From Anastrepha obliqua (Eukaryota; Arthropoda; Insecta; Diptera; Tephritidae), in contig NC_072893.1 of NCBI RefSeq assembly GCF_027943255.1, positions 9,796,001 to 9,860,000 on the forward strand: DNA of 64,000 nucleotides, given 5' to 3'. Position 1 is the stretch's first letter; the number at the start of each line of letters is the position of its first letter. The notes below the pieces were generated by a model. It was not told the origin of the DNA. It saw only the letters and a list, made by a program, of their open reading frames with translations, and did not search any database. The position numbers were made by a program, and so were the translations under genes. Of this stretch, positions 1 to 11,316 are shown in pieces.

Positions 1-180
1 AACCATTGGTCATCATCCTCTAATTTAAAGCGTTTTCCTGCTGTCTGGTTCCTTCCCTTCTCCTTTCCCCTCTCCTCCCTCTGCATGATATCACAATGGA
101 CAAAATTTGAATACTTGTCCAAGTAGACCCCTCACAATGGCAGCCATTTATCCCAACTTAACCTATCCTAACCAAACCAA
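1..180 (+). mobile_element. 3' end of non-LTR retrotransposon family B
   Basis: Non-coding 3' tail, entering from outside the window. It aligns by eye with 56560-56705 (+) and with the reverse complement of about 34265-34400. Shared landmarks are a C/T-rich run ending in TCCCCT, then TATCACAATGGACAAAAT, then GTCCAAGTAGACC, then GGCAGCCATTTA and a TAACCTAACC-like end. Family B is Jockey-like, because the other two copies carry an RNase H domain just upstream. No coding sequence of this copy is present here. Confidence 0.7.
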
Positions 181-184
181 AGGC

Positions 185-640
185 CGGTAGGTAAACAAAC
201 TCATACCACATCTCGAAGAGCGGATGAGTATGAAGCATAACGATATCGACTAATACCTAACTCAAATACTCACCGGGCAAGGCTACTTCTTGGAATACCT
301 ACACCGCTTCCAACTGGCTGACAGCCCTTTTTGCTCCAGTTGCTCAAATAGTGTCGAGAGCGCAGAACACATGGCATTTCACTGCAAACGTGTTGGAGTG
401 CTGGAGAAGGCATTCGAACGTCCGCCGTCTAACACAGGATTTGTTCTGGATAAGTGCTCGTCCATCGCTAAATGGGACACCGTAAAAAAGATCGCGGCTA
501 CAGTCGTAATGAGGCTCAACTATATTGACTGCGAGTGAAAAGCCCAGAAACGACAGCAGCAGTTGCAAGTCCAGCAACAACAACAACGGCAGCAGCAGTA
601 GAAGCAGAAATATATTCGGATTAAATATTCTTAAACTCGT
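185..640 (+). pseudogene. C-terminal end of a non-LTR retrotransposon pol
   Basis: The open stretch 290-538 encodes a Cys-His knuckle of the type that closes Jockey/I/R1-like pol proteins (CSSCSNSVESAEHMAFHC). It is preceded by GYFLEYLHRF, the usual lead-in to that knuckle. Codons upstream (about 200-290) are in frame except for one stop. A CAG/CAA-rich stretch at 549-610 lies just after the stop codon. The family differs from families A to E below. The fragment is 5' truncated and cannot be functional. Confidence 0.6.
549..610. repeat. CAG/CAA-rich simple repeat
   Basis: Imperfect run of CAG and CAA triplets following the retrotransposon stop codon. It lies in the presumed 3' UTR of the element rather than in a host polyglutamine exon, since no open frame spans it with supporting context. 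Confidence 0.7.
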
Positions 641-719
641 TTCATTTGATATCATTATCTTAAGACTTAATTTGTACATATATACTTCTTCTTCTTCTAC
701 CTATATATTCTTCGTTTCT

Positions 720-940
720 AAATATAACATACGTACACCCTTATACCACCTTTTTGGGTGTTTTTCTAAGCTGCTCATCCTACTTGTGGAGTTCGTCTTG
801 ATGTTGTTCCACAAATGGAGGTCCCAGTTTTAAGCCGACTCCGAACGGCAGATAGTTTTCATATGAATAGCTTTTCCTAGCAGAATTACACTCGGTGGTT
901 TGCCATTGTCTGCCGAAGGGCTATTAGAAAAAAGTTGTTC
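720..940 (-). mobile_element. tRNA-derived SINE, head missing
   Basis: Body and tail of the SINE found complete at 62036-62342. In this copy the blocks run tail first: a CACCC-containing tail, TGTTCCACAAATGGAGG, GACTCCGAACGGCAGAT, TTGCCATTGTCTGCCGA and GCTATTAGAAAA. The tRNA-like promoter head that should follow is absent, so this is a truncated, probably silent copy. Confidence 0.7.
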
Positions 941-3089
941 TATCTTTATTTATATATTTAATTTTAGGTTAAGTTTTTAGTTTCTCATTAAAATTAGGTA
1001 TCAAAAGAATATATTTTTTACTGAAATTGTTTTGGACATATTTCGCTTGATATGTTAGCACTTATTTCAGCTATGACAAAAAGCGATATTTTTGACAAAC
1101 AAAAACTCAAAAACTCTCTGCTTGGTACTGCAGATTAACAATTTAGGCACTTGTGCCAAACACTCACTACAACATCAAATAGAAGACAAGAAAATAGTCT
1201 GTAAGTATAGGACTACCGCACCTTTTGTTGATGCTTCATTTCCTCCACAACCGCTTATCAACGCAGTGGGCGGAGTGCATAGCAACGATGGCGCATAGTC
1301 TCCATATGCCCACAGGAGTGGAACCGGGACACAGGAACCTGTTGTGTCAATAGACATAAACGCGGCTCTACCTTGAAGAAATGCTAACGCGGTTCGGGGG
1401 TGGAAATCAGACTAGAAGGAGGAATGTAGGAGCATGCACAACGTATCACTAGTGTTGCGGCACCTTTGAAAGTAAAAGATGTTTCATGGTGTTACGCTTG
1501 CGTGATTGAAAATAGTAAACTTTCTTAAATATTTAAACTATATTTGAATTCACGTTTCTTCATCACCATTTATGAGCATCTCCTGTTTGGTTATGCTTAC
1601 TTATACAAGAGAAAAAGAATTAGAGGCAAGATAAAGACCCCAAGTATTTTTGCAAAATTAGCAAAGAAGTGGTTTGAAAAAGAAAAGGTTAATGTTTTAG
1701 AATGTCCATCGCAGTCTTCTGACTTAGTGTGCGCACACCGACCGACGTATCGTAGTCCCTTACAGTAGCCCCTAGAGAACACAAAATTGAACAAAACTCA
1801 TCCCGTAGAGAACAACTGCGTTCTTTTAGTTCCATATTTACACAATACGTCGGGTTGTGTGTGTTTGTGTTTTGGTTGTATCTACACAATGTTGCCGTTG
1901 ATATTTTTGCTTAAACACTTTTTCACACATCCGCGTTATCAGTTACAATTTTTCATTGTTTAATAAACCAAAGCTAAAAACCAACAAATGCAAATACTTC
2001 ATTTATCTATAATTAACATTATTCAACATTGTTTTTAAGTTATTTTAATATAAATTATAATTTTTCTAAGTTTATTTTGTAAATGATTTCGAAATGTACT
2101 ATTTGGCAATACTGTGTGGGGAGAGAGCAATCAGCTGACACGATTTTATGAGAATTTTCAAAAATCCTGCAATAAAATCTACGGTATTACGATACGGAAG
2201 GGAAGTAATTTTTCATTTACATGGGGTTCTCATTAGTTTGATCGCAACAGCCGACAGGGGACTGCGTTTACGTCGGTGAGTGTTCGCAGCATTAAACCCA
2301 AGTATCTGTGAGCAGATTTGGAAAATATAAATGGGTCATTGAATGCCATAAATAGGGTAGAAATGAGGTACCAAAAGTCTACGAACTCTAAATCTCCGGG
2401 TAAATGTGCAAGTTGAGTAAATTCAATGCATCGAAGATGTTAAGAAATCAAAAAGCCAGCTCGAGTATAAAGTACTAGAGAATTCTGAAAGCATTTTTAT
2501 TTTTTACAAGGATTTTTTATGGTAAACCTTTTGGTTTCTATAATTTTTCCGGGAACGTTTCTAAAACTCGATAAAACTTTATTATGTTGTAGAATATTTG
2601 GAAAACTCGATTTTTATTTTCCTAATATTCGAAATTTTCACAATTAATTTTTTTTTTTTTAAATTACATGAAAATAGTACTTCTTTCTATTATATTTTCC
2701 AAGCGCGTATGTCATACTTCAAAGTTAGTTAACTGTAATATTAAATTTCATGCTCGACTACTCACCAATTAAATGCTTTCGCTCTTAATCTTCTCCTGCA
2801 CTTTTCGACGAATTTTTCAATTACCCAAATTTCGTTGAAAGCGAAGGAAAAATCTGGTCAACTTCTTGATGCTCTTGCAACGGTGCATACATACATATAC
2901 TCGTATCTACATACAAACTCATACACATATACAGAAACAACCATTAATGGAATAAATGGCATTTGCGAGTGCAAATGCGCTTGGCTTACAGCTTCAACTG
3001 GTTGTCGGTAGTTTTCCGAATTGATTCGCTCATTGCGTTTATATTGCTTTTAATGTAGTTCTTCCATGTTTACATTCAATAAATATGTA
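941..3089. other. Unassigned intergenic DNA
   Basis: A+T-rich sequence with only short open frames. I recognise no protein domain, TIR pair or RNA gene. There are homopolymer runs near 2648 and TACATACA-type short repeats near 2886-2930. Confidence 0.5.
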
Positions 3090-3296
3090 CGAGGTGTGTG
3101 CAAAAAGTAAGGTGACTTTCCAAATGTCGCCGGAGGCGTATATTCGATTTTCAATTTTCGATTTTTATTTTGTTGTATTGGTGCTAAAATGTTGAATACA
3201 CCACTTATTTACTTCAAGAGTGCCGTAATCTTCAAAAAAAAAATATATTTTTTTTTAAGATAAGTAAGCAGAAATGGTTACTTCTTTTATGGCAGG

Positions 3297-3990
3297 TAGG
3301 TAGGGGAAATGGTTGAAGTACCAGGCTGGAGACTAACACTTCTCAAGTAGCACTAAATATATAATTATGACACGTCCAATGGGTAGATAGCTACAGCCAA
3401 CCAGAGCTGTTGATGGAATGGAGAATATTGATGGGGCTCAGGCTGTCGAAGAATGTAGTACCCAGTGCCCTTAATCGTCTAGATGCCAAAACTGGAAGTT
3501 TACAGAGAAAATTCTCTATAGCCTCCTGAAAAGTCTTCAAAGCTGCAACAACGGAGATCAAATGGTAAATCCAGCTTTACCGCGAGAGTGAAATTGAAAT
3601 GAAGCTGAGAAATTGAATGGCGTGGATTCCCTAGGAGTATCTGCGTTCTGCGTCCGTTTTACTGGGGCCAATGGTTTTTCGAAATCACACACGAAGAAAT
3701 GGAACCTCATCTGTTTTGCGTTTTCCTAAGAGATAAATAGTGCAATTTCCCTTTAACAACAGTCAGGGAGATGCCGATTACCGGGTGGCGATCTCTGAAA
3801 CTAAATCAGCCGACCCTTTCCTGGCAAACTCATCAGCAATTTTATTTCCCGCAATATTCCTATGTCCTGGAACCCAGGTAAGAAAAATGTTACCTGCACA
3901 CCCAAGAGATTTGATCTCCTGAATTAACCTGTTTGGATCTGTCTCATGGCGTCGTCAAAACCTTGATCGCAACTTGTCTAACGGAAAAAA
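3297..3990 (-). pseudogene. Non-LTR retrotransposon family A, RNase H to 3' end
   Basis: Reading the minus strand from about 3960 down gives an RNase H C-terminal stretch with TWVPGHRNIAGNKIADEF, holding the conserved His and Asp of the domain. The knuckle region, FFDSLS and the family 3' UTR follow, with the UTR ending in a GTACTTCAACCATTTC-like block. The same order occurs on the + strand at 6785-7590 and 22790-24420. There are internal deletions. The insertion is antisense to the enclosing mariner. Confidence 0.65.
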
Positions 3991-4339
3991 TGTTGATACC
4001 TCCCTCCCCCCCGCGTTCTCTAACCATTCTGCATGCCTGCTATTTGTATTGCTTAAAAAATTCATGGCGATTTAACTAAGAGTGTCTCATTAGATGAAAA
4101 TATTTCTTTAATTTTCTTTAAGGAAGCATAAAAAATTGAAAACCTTCAGTTCATATCGATTATCTTGGTTTTTTTTTTTGAATTATGACACTATTGAAGT
4201 AAATTAAAAATATGTTAACAGTTTCAACTACATATATGGCATATTTAGATTTTTTTTTACATGCATTGGTATACCCGACAGTTTTGCTCTATCGGAAATA
4301 AGTTCACGAAAAATTTAGATTTTACAAATTGCAACATAA

Positions 4340-4580
4340 TCTTGCCCCAACCACCGTACGTATCTGACTCGTCCTCACCCTGACGACTTTTTCTTGTTCC
4401 CAAAACAGAGGCTGTCATACAATGGAGGCTTGTGACGGTTGTGGAAATATTGGAAAAGTTTAAGCGAAAGCGATTTTTGGTCAGAGGTGATTCGAGGATT
4501 GGAAAAAACTATAACCCAAATGTATTATAACTGAGGAGGTTTACTTTCAAGGACACAAAATAGATGTTGATGAATAAATA
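4340..4580 (+). pseudogene. Mariner transposase C-terminal remnant
   Basis: In shifting frames the strand reads PPYVSDSS..PDDFFLFPK and ends CIITEEVYFQGHKIDVDE followed by TAA at about 4577. These match the closing part of mariner DD34D transposases (PPYSPDLAP-DFFLFP and CI-EGDYFEGDKI-E). The third catalytic Asp region is recognisable, but frameshifts and stops are present and the first two Asp regions are missing. Confidence 0.6.
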
Positions 4581-4599
4581 AGTATTTTTCGAGAAACAT

Positions 4600-5085
4600 A
4601 AAAGGTTTAGTTAGGTTGAACTGGTTGGCTTGCAGTCACGCATAGTCCCAATCCGCCCATAGCGATACCAGATGGAGTTTATTACTTAATCGTTTTGAAA
4701 TAGTCCGCACTGTGCCAGTTTCTATTGCGATTTTAAGGAGGTATTTCCAACTCACTTCTGAGATATTTTCCAATCCATCAACCTGGTGCTCCCAGATATT
4801 TCAGGCATATGTTGAATAACGCAAGACGTCTGCCAAAGAGGTGCCCTACAGTTTCCCTTGAGCCCTGCTCCCTACATTTCCTGCTGTACGAGACTCCTCC
4901 CTTATAAGCATACGCTGCTACTGGGCTATGCCCCGTCAGCACGCCTATTATAGTTCTAAAATCTCTGCATGTTAGATGTACTATTATATGAATGATCTTA
5001 GCATAGTCCTACAAGTGGACAGACTCTCCCATCTTGTGCTCTATTTCCTGATCATGTTTTCGTCTGGTTCGTTGTATAATATTTG
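4600..5085 (-). pseudogene. Jockey-like non-LTR pol end, antisense in the mariner
   Basis: The minus strand around 4790-4950 reads LTGHSPVAAYAY, then GSRETVGHLF, then NICLKYLGAPG before a stop. This corresponds to the LTGH...C..C...E-TV-HLL-C...LG signature at the end of Jockey pol. The knuckle cysteines are partly lost. The 3' UTR continues towards 4600 and ends in AGTTCAACCTAACTAAACC. Confidence 0.6.
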
Positions 5086-5171
5086 TATTGACTTTGGTAT
5101 GTCGTTGACAAAATACGAGGAGAAAGAAATATAAGAAGTCTCTTTACTTCTTAAACGCACCTCGTATGTAT

Positions 5172-6252
5172 ATTAGGGTGTCTCACAGGAAAAAATTATG
5201 TTTTTGCCGAACCTGCCTGATTTGAATTACCTCCAAAAATGTAGGATTAAATAATATTAGTTATTAAAGATATATATTTTTTTCTGAATCCCCACAGATG
5301 ATAGAAGAGGTTAAGCTTGAAAGATCTGCATAAAAATGTTTGAAAATCTTAAGAACGGAATCAAATTCGTCCGATTTTTGGAAGTAGTTTCAATTCGGTT
5401 CAGCTCATATGCATCTTAACATTTTTTCAAAATAATATAGTGGAAGTCATAATATATAATAAATTTTATAATTCTGATGGAAAACTAGTATCAATATCTG
5501 TTGAATGGACGGGTATTCTAGTGTAGAATTTTGAAAAAATCGAAATTTGTTTTGAGATATTTTCAAAGTAGAGACATTAAGGAATATGTTATGAAGATGA
5601 CTTTTTAAAATTTCTATTATTTCATGAGTTATAGCCTTTTTTGTGACATGGTATCGGTTCCGATCCGACTGCTTCAACTTAACAAAAGACGGTAGGCGTT
5701 TCCCTTTGAACGCATTTTTCTCAAAACTACTTTTTTCGAGTTGGCGGTAAGAACATCTCGAGTTCTAATAGACCGATTTACTTCAAATTTGGGGAGGATG
5801 TTCTTTATTTTCTTTCAAGGGATGACTCTAGCTCGAAACTATAACTTTTCATTTAGTATTACAAAGAAAAAGGAATTGTTGAACAAATATGCAAAAAAAA
5901 ATTTTTTTTCAAACAGCCGCCATATTGTGAAAATTTATTTTTAACTTGTTCAAGGCTAATTCGATAGCGGCATCTAGGTATAATAATGAAGAATCCATTT
6001 GGCTTTTATTTTTCAGCTCACTAGGAGGGTCGGAATCGTGCATGTCAGAACAACCTCTTTTGACTGCGCATAATTTGGTCAATTTTAATGTTTTTTGTTT
6101 TTTTTTTGTTAGTTTTTAATGTAATAATTAACAATCAGCAAACAAATGATTAAAAAATGGATAGCAATTTTTTTTTGTTTCGCTTCGTACAACACTTCAA
6201 AAACCAGGCCACATTCAAACAATCCGCTAAACAGTCCCGAACACCCTCTTAA
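5172..6252. mobile_element. Possible A+T-rich non-autonomous DNA transposon
   Basis: The block starts ATTAGGGTGTC and ends GACACCCT-like (GAACACCCTCTTAAT), giving a short inverted match AGGGTGT at the two ends, with TTAA at the right (6249-6252) and TTA at the left. The interior is A+T-rich without coding capacity. It contains TTTTTCTCAAAACTA, seen inverted in the TTAA element at 40707-41426. The ends agree over only about 7 bases, so this is weaker than the three TTAA elements below. Confidence 0.35.
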
Positions 6253-6784
6253 TGTACCTACATATGGCTATGGCGCATTATAATTCGTTCAATCAGCTAC
6301 CTTCGGCGCATAAGCGCCACAAAGAAGTTTTTTATTTATTTCATTTGTGCCACTTTGCAAGTTCTTCTGTTTCATTTACAGTTACACTTTCGCCCGAAAT
6401 ATAGTGGATGGATCGGAAATTGAGTTTCACTGTATTGACTGTTTGCTACTTAACTCAGAAATTCTTGTAAAATATTTGTTAAAAACAGTAAATTATGAGT
6501 CGTACAAGCACTGCTTACTGGATTACGACTAATGCAAAAAACACTGAAATAAAATGCATCTTCTTGTACAGGTTGAAATCAAATCAGATGAGTAAAATCC
6601 AGAACAGGAAATAATACTAGCAAACATGGCCCGAAAAGTACCGGGCCTAACAAAGGAAACACGTTTTTTTATTTGGGTTAAAGTTTATTTATTTATTTAT
6701 TCACAAACGTAATTTCCATTAAGAACAGCGCAGACATTCCAGCGCCTCTTTAAGATTCCAATACCACTTTTATAGAAGGAGAAG
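6253..6784. other. Unassigned A+T-rich DNA
   Basis: No recognisable coding or repeat-family sequence. A TTTA-type run lies at about 6683-6705. Confidence 0.45.
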
Positions 6785-7590
6785 TCTTTGCGATTCTGTA
6801 AGCATGCAAAATGCTTAGAAAACGCAGGAGCGAGGGAGATATTAACATTTTTGCCGATAGTCAAACCGCGATCAAGGCTCGGTTCAGAACGAAATTAGTA
6901 CACTCCTCCTGTAAGGAGGAGATCAAATCTCTTGGCTGTGCGGATAAGATTTCTCTGATCTGGATTCCAGAACATAGGAACAAAGAAGGACATGAAATTG
7001 CTGATGAGCTTGCCAGGAAGGGGACTGAATTGGCCTCACAGACCTCCTACCCGGTCATCGGCATCCCCCTGACAGATGTTAAAGGCGAACTGCACAAATT
7101 TTTTCTCAGGAAAGCGCGGGAAAAGATGGAGCTCCATATCTTAATGTGCTATTTCGAAAACCCTTTGGCCCCAGTATAATATACGAAAGACTGAGAAGGT
7201 CGTTTGGACTCCTCTTCATTCAATTTCCAAACTCGCAACTGCGTTTACCGGTCATTGGACGATCGGTATACACGCAAAAAAACTAGGTTTAACATTTAAT
7301 CCTAATTTCAGAAGCTGTGGGGACGCTTCAGAGAAAGAGACTGTTGAGGACTTTCTCTGTAAATGTCCGGGTTTGGCAGCTAGACGACTAAGGTCACTGG
7401 GGGCTCCTTTCTTCGACAGCCTGGGGCAGTGCGCCAACCTAAATCCCATCAATCCTCTCCATTATATCAACAGCTATGGCTGGCTGTAGATATCTCCCTG
7501 TTGGAGGTCTCATACTGGTATCAAAACGGCGCTTTAGTACTACTTGAGGAGTGCCAGACTGGCACTTCAACCATCTCATCTACCTTTATA
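6785..7590 (+). pseudogene. Non-LTR retrotransposon family A, RNase H to 3' end
   Basis: The open stretch 6811-7179 carries RNase H motifs: INIFADSQTAIKA (catalytic Asp) and LIWIPEHRNKEGHEIADEL (active-site His and Asp, with WVPGH changed to WIPEH). Downstream, in another frame, come LTGH-like TGHWTIGIHAKKLG, the knuckle remnant CGDASEKETVEDFLCKC, and the 3' UTR to about 7590. The closest relative is 22790-24420. The 5' half of the element is missing, and the 3' end directly abuts the antisense mariner relic. Confidence 0.75.
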
Positions 7591-7591
7591 G

Positions 7592-8030
7592 AAGCATGTA
7601 TCCTTTGCCTAAAAATAGGCCCCAGTTTTAGTAACAACCTCTTCTTTCGAGCGAAATTTCCTTCCGGCGAGCTTTTCTTTAGGTCTGCAAACATCCAGTA
7701 GTCGCTGGGAGCCAAATTTGGCGAGTACGGTGGATGTAGCAGCAATCCAAATGCAATTCAAATAGTTTTGCCACTCCTCAGAATCATCAACTCGCTCTGG
7801 TTTTGGGTCAACAGTGAGAAAACGTGGCACCCACTTTGAACTGGGTTTTCTCATAGTCAAGTTGTCATGCAATATGAAGCCAACCCGTTGTTTTGATATC
7901 TTTACGATGTCAGCAACTTCACTTTTCGATCATTCAAAACGATTTTGTCGATTTTTTATGTTTTCTGGCCTTACCGCCTAATTTGTTGTGCATTATCGGT
8001 GTCTCTACGACTTCGTTTGAAGTCGGCAAA
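7592..8030 (-). pseudogene. Mariner (DD34D) relic with internal deletion
   Basis: The minus strand reads, from the N-terminal side, KIVLNDRKVKL, then FILHDNLTMRK, SSKWVPRFLTVDPK and RVDDSE. It then jumps to LHPPYSPNLAPSDYWMFADL and a C-terminal EGNFARKK stretch. The jump removes the first and second catalytic Asp regions, while the third (APSD) remains. Frameshifts are present. Length and motifs fit a mauritiana-like mariner that lost its middle. Confidence 0.75.
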
Positions 8031-8031
8031 C

Positions 8032-8215
8032 CGGCGTTTATTTTTGCCTACCTGCTCATCGGTATCCCTCTGACAGGTGTTAAAGGGGAACTGGACAAAT
8101 TATTTCTCGGGAAAGCGCAGAAAACATGGAGCTCTATTCCTTCATGTGCTATTTCGGCCCCTTTGGCCCCAGTACAATATACGGAGGACTCAGAAAGTCC
8201 TTTAGACAAAATTAA
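8032..8215 (+). pseudogene. Short family A retrotransposon fragment
   Basis: Matches 7045-7215: LIGIPLTGVKGELDKLFLGK followed by the SAPLAPVQYTEDSE block corresponding to LAPV-YTKD. It lies between two antisense mariner-type relics, so it marks a deletion or insertion junction rather than a functional unit. Confidence 0.65.
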
Positions 8216-8219
8216 AAAT

Positions 8220-9165
8220 CAATTTACTTTTGCTCGATATAATCACCTTTCCCCTTCACTATGGCCTGGAGACCGTCCAAAAACGCATCGCAAGCTGCCT
8301 GAATGTTACTTACAGGTATTTTGGCCCACCCGCGAACAATGACTTTTTTCAGCGCCTCGAGACTGGTGAATATTTTAGTTCGGACTTTGCCCTCCAAAAG
8401 GGTCCAAAGAGAATAATCCATTAGATTCGCGTCTGGTGAATTTGGGAGCCTTGGGTAAACGTTATGAAGTTCGGAATGTTGTTTTTTAGGCATTCTTGGT
8501 TCACTCGAGCTTTGTGAGACGGTGTCGAGTGCTGTTGAAACGTCCATAGTCTACCAATGAAATGTTTCTCTTCTCACGGTAGCAAAGGAAGCTCCACAAT
8601 ACTTTCCCGATAATATTTCGCATCTACCTGACGCCAGGCTTGATGAAAACGATTGACGCCCATCTGCGGTTAGAGCAGCCCAAACCATTACCTGTGGCGG
8701 GTGCTGCCTCCTGGTGGCCAATTGGTGACTCAACGAACGGTTGGTCAAATAAACCCTATTGCTCAATTTGAAAAATTTTATCGTCAGAAAACACAATGAT
8801 CGGAAATTGTCCGCTTTCGGCCAAGCGAAGCAACTCCTTCGCTCTCTCAAGTCTGACTTGTTGCTGCTTTGGTGTGAGAGAATGCACCCTTTGGATCTTC
8901 TAAGACTTGACTTTGAAATCATTTTTCAATATGCGGCGGATGCTATGGTCAGATATTTTCAATACTTTCGCCATTTGATTGGCACTTCGTCGGGATATCG
9001 CTGAAGACGTTTCTTCACTTTTTGAATCATTTCACGTGACGTTGAAGTCTTTTGATGACCACCTCCATGACGTTTCGCGATGCTACCAGTATCATTGTAA
9101 CGAGGAATGGTGCGATAAACAAAAATTGTATTTACTTTAAGGTACTCGAGCTCACGAACAATGCG
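8220..9165 (-). pseudogene. maT-type (DD37D) Tc1/mariner transposase relic
   Basis: On the minus strand: KQQQVRLERAKELLRLAESG, VFSDDKIFQIEQ (first catalytic Asp), LATRRQHPPQVMVWAALTAD, TFQQHSTPSHKARVNQ (second site, with Asp replaced by His), then VYPRLPNSPDANLMDYSLW (third Asp). Counting across a frameshift gives about 37 residues between the second and third positions, as in maT elements. Stops, frameshifts and the D-to-H change make it inactive. Confidence 0.75.
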
Positions 9166-9180
9166 AATTCTCAGCCAAAT

Positions 9181-10144
9181 AAGGGGTGGTTAAATTTAAA
9201 GGGCCGATGTTGAATGTGAGCCAAACCTAAACGCCAAGTGAATAAAATACACTTCACGAAGTGTTTTTATGCATTTCATTTGACATTTTTAATGTTAGAC
9301 TAATCAATTTGAGCCATGGAAAGATACACAATCAAGCAACGCGTTAAAGCTATTCAGGCTTTTTTTGAAAACGGGCGTTCAAATCAAAATGCATATCGCG
9401 CACTTCGTGAAGAAAATCATCTTCAGTGATGAGGCACATTTTCACCTCAGTCGATTCGTCAATAAGCAGAATTGCCGCATTTGGGCGAAAGATAATCCAA
9501 GAGTGATTGCCGAAAAACCAATGCACCGACAAAGAGTGACTGTTTGGTGCGGTTTATGGGCCGGCGGCATCATTGGGCCGTATTTTTTCCAAAATGAGGC
9601 CAGTCAGGCAATTACTGGGAATAGTGTTCGCTATAGTGAGATGATAACGAACTTTTTATTGCCCGAATCGGAAGATATGGATGTGGACGATATGTGGTTT
9701 CAACAGGACGGTGCCACTTGTCACACAGCTAACTAAACAATGGCTCTTTTGTGCGAAAAATTTGATGGCCGAATAATCTCACGTCGTGGCGATGTCAATT
9801 GACCGCCAAGATCATGTGATTTGACACCGTTGGACTTCTTTCCTTGGGGTTATTTGAAAGAATAGGTGTACGTCGATAAGCCAACAACAATTCAAGAGCT
9901 AAAGGATCAGATAATTCGGCACATTAACGCCATAGAACCTCAATTATGCCTCAAAGTCATCGAAAATTTTGACTATCGGATGGCGGTGTGTCGCCGAGGC
10001 CACGGCGGCCATTTTCCGATATTTTGTTCCATTCGTAATTGACCTATACCAATATTATTATAATAAAGAGAAATGATAGTAATTTTCTAAAAAAATTGTA
10101 TTTTATTCAAAATCCACACCGGCCCTTGAAACTTAATCACCCTT
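9181..10144 (+). mobile_element. DD41D mariner, internally deleted
   Basis: The left end AGGGGTGGTTAAATTTAAAG and the reverse complement of the right end AGGGTGATTAAGTTTCAAGG form degenerate TIRs, with TA at the right border. The transposase begins MERYTIKQRVKAI at 9315, then jumps to KKIIFSDEAHFHL, so roughly 100 codons of the N-terminal DNA-binding region are lost. Further motifs are FQQDGATCHTA and CDLTPLDFFPWGY. Counting gives 41 residues between the second and third catalytic Asp, the spacing of the rosa lineage from tephritid flies. Several in-frame stops follow 9734. Confidence 0.8.
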
Positions 10145-10146
10145 TA

Positions 10147-11316
10147 TAATGCAATCACACTATTACGTTTGAAATCCATTACTCTCTTTGCTCGCATTTA
10201 CTCCCGGCATAATGCTTCCGCGCGCTTGTAAACAATGCTCTGGCTAAATTACGGATTTAGCCAACTACCAGACACCAAATGCCCGTACATCAGCTGCGCG
10301 AGCGGTCTGAAGATGGTTACAGTTCGAGTGCCGGACCCTGTAAATAAAATAAATTACCTTGAGTGCTCACTTTGATGCTTGCCTATTTGTATCATATTAC
10401 TACAGTTGTCTAGTGCTCAAGTGTCAAATATGGTTGACGTACGACGACATTTGCAAAAATTACAAATCTAACAATAGGGTGTCAATATAGTGTGACGTAT
10501 AAACTTTTAAAACTTTTTAACTAATCCGTGTAGAAGTGCCTTTGATGGCAATCGCCTACGACCCTTTAATAGTTTCATTTTGATTAACGCAACTCGCGCA
10601 TTTAGTTAGTACTCCAGTGCTGAGTTTACAACTTTTAAATTTTTCGAAAGCAGATTAATTTTTTAGTAATCCATGCCACACCAAATAGCTTCTAAAAGTC
10701 CTTTTAAATTCAACTGAAAACATACCTATTTAGTTTATTGAAGTTATTCAATTTCGGCAACCTCAAACCACTGCTTTTATCCTGTAACAAACTAAACCGA
10801 ATTCAGCGCGGCAAATGTAGTCAATTGGAAAATGCGACCCAATTAGCTAACTACGCAATGTTTGAAAGTTACACACAACTTTATATGTAAATATGTATGT
10901 GTATAATCGCATTTATGTGAAACAACTACATTCGTATGTTTGTATACAAAATCATTTCACGGTGCAAATGGCTATTCAAATCCTCGCAAAATCACCCAAA
11001 CAAACCCACTTACGGACTTACATGTGCGTGCAGCAAAGCATACATGGATACATATAAGTATTTACATATGCATGCAGATTAAGGCGGGTGGTTTGAAACT
11101 GGCGCTAACGAGTGCATTTTAATATCAACTAATCGCTTCAAGTCCAGTGAAAACTCTAACTCCACAAAATATCGCATGCGCATCTACATGAAAGGAAAAG
11201 CTACAGAGAGTTTCGCCTAATCGTTAGAACATTTGCATCAAGTGTCCATTGGAATATAAGAAACTCAACTTAAGAGCTGCCCATACAACCTTAGACGGGC
11301 TAGATATGTTAGTTAA
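10147..11316. other. Unassigned intergenic DNA
   Basis: No domain, TIR pair or RNA gene recognised. The sequence is A+T-rich with short TATGTATGTG-type repeats near 10885-10900. Confidence 0.45.

Larger units (their letters stand above)
3090..5164 (+). mobile_element. Decayed mariner bounded by TIRs and TA, with two nested retrotransposon fragments
   Basis: The left end CGAGGTGTGTGCAAAAAGTA and the reverse complement of the right end CGAGGTGCGTTTAAGAAGTA agree over about 22 bases. Both are bordered by TA (3088-3089, 5165-5166), the mariner target duplication. A decayed mariner transposase C-terminus lies inside at 4340-4580 on the + strand, which supports the assignment. Two antisense non-LTR fragments (3297-3990 and 4600-5085) account for much of the 2.07 kb. 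A normal mariner is about 1.3 kb, so the N-terminal coding region has also been lost. Confidence 0.65.

Noticed and set aside
549..610. Polyglutamine host exon
   Set aside because: The repeat follows the stop codon of a retrotransposon pol fragment and has no splice or domain context.
4600..5085. Host zinc-finger exon
   Set aside because: LTGH and knuckle-like residues match the end of Jockey pol, and the 3' UTR is retrotransposon-like.
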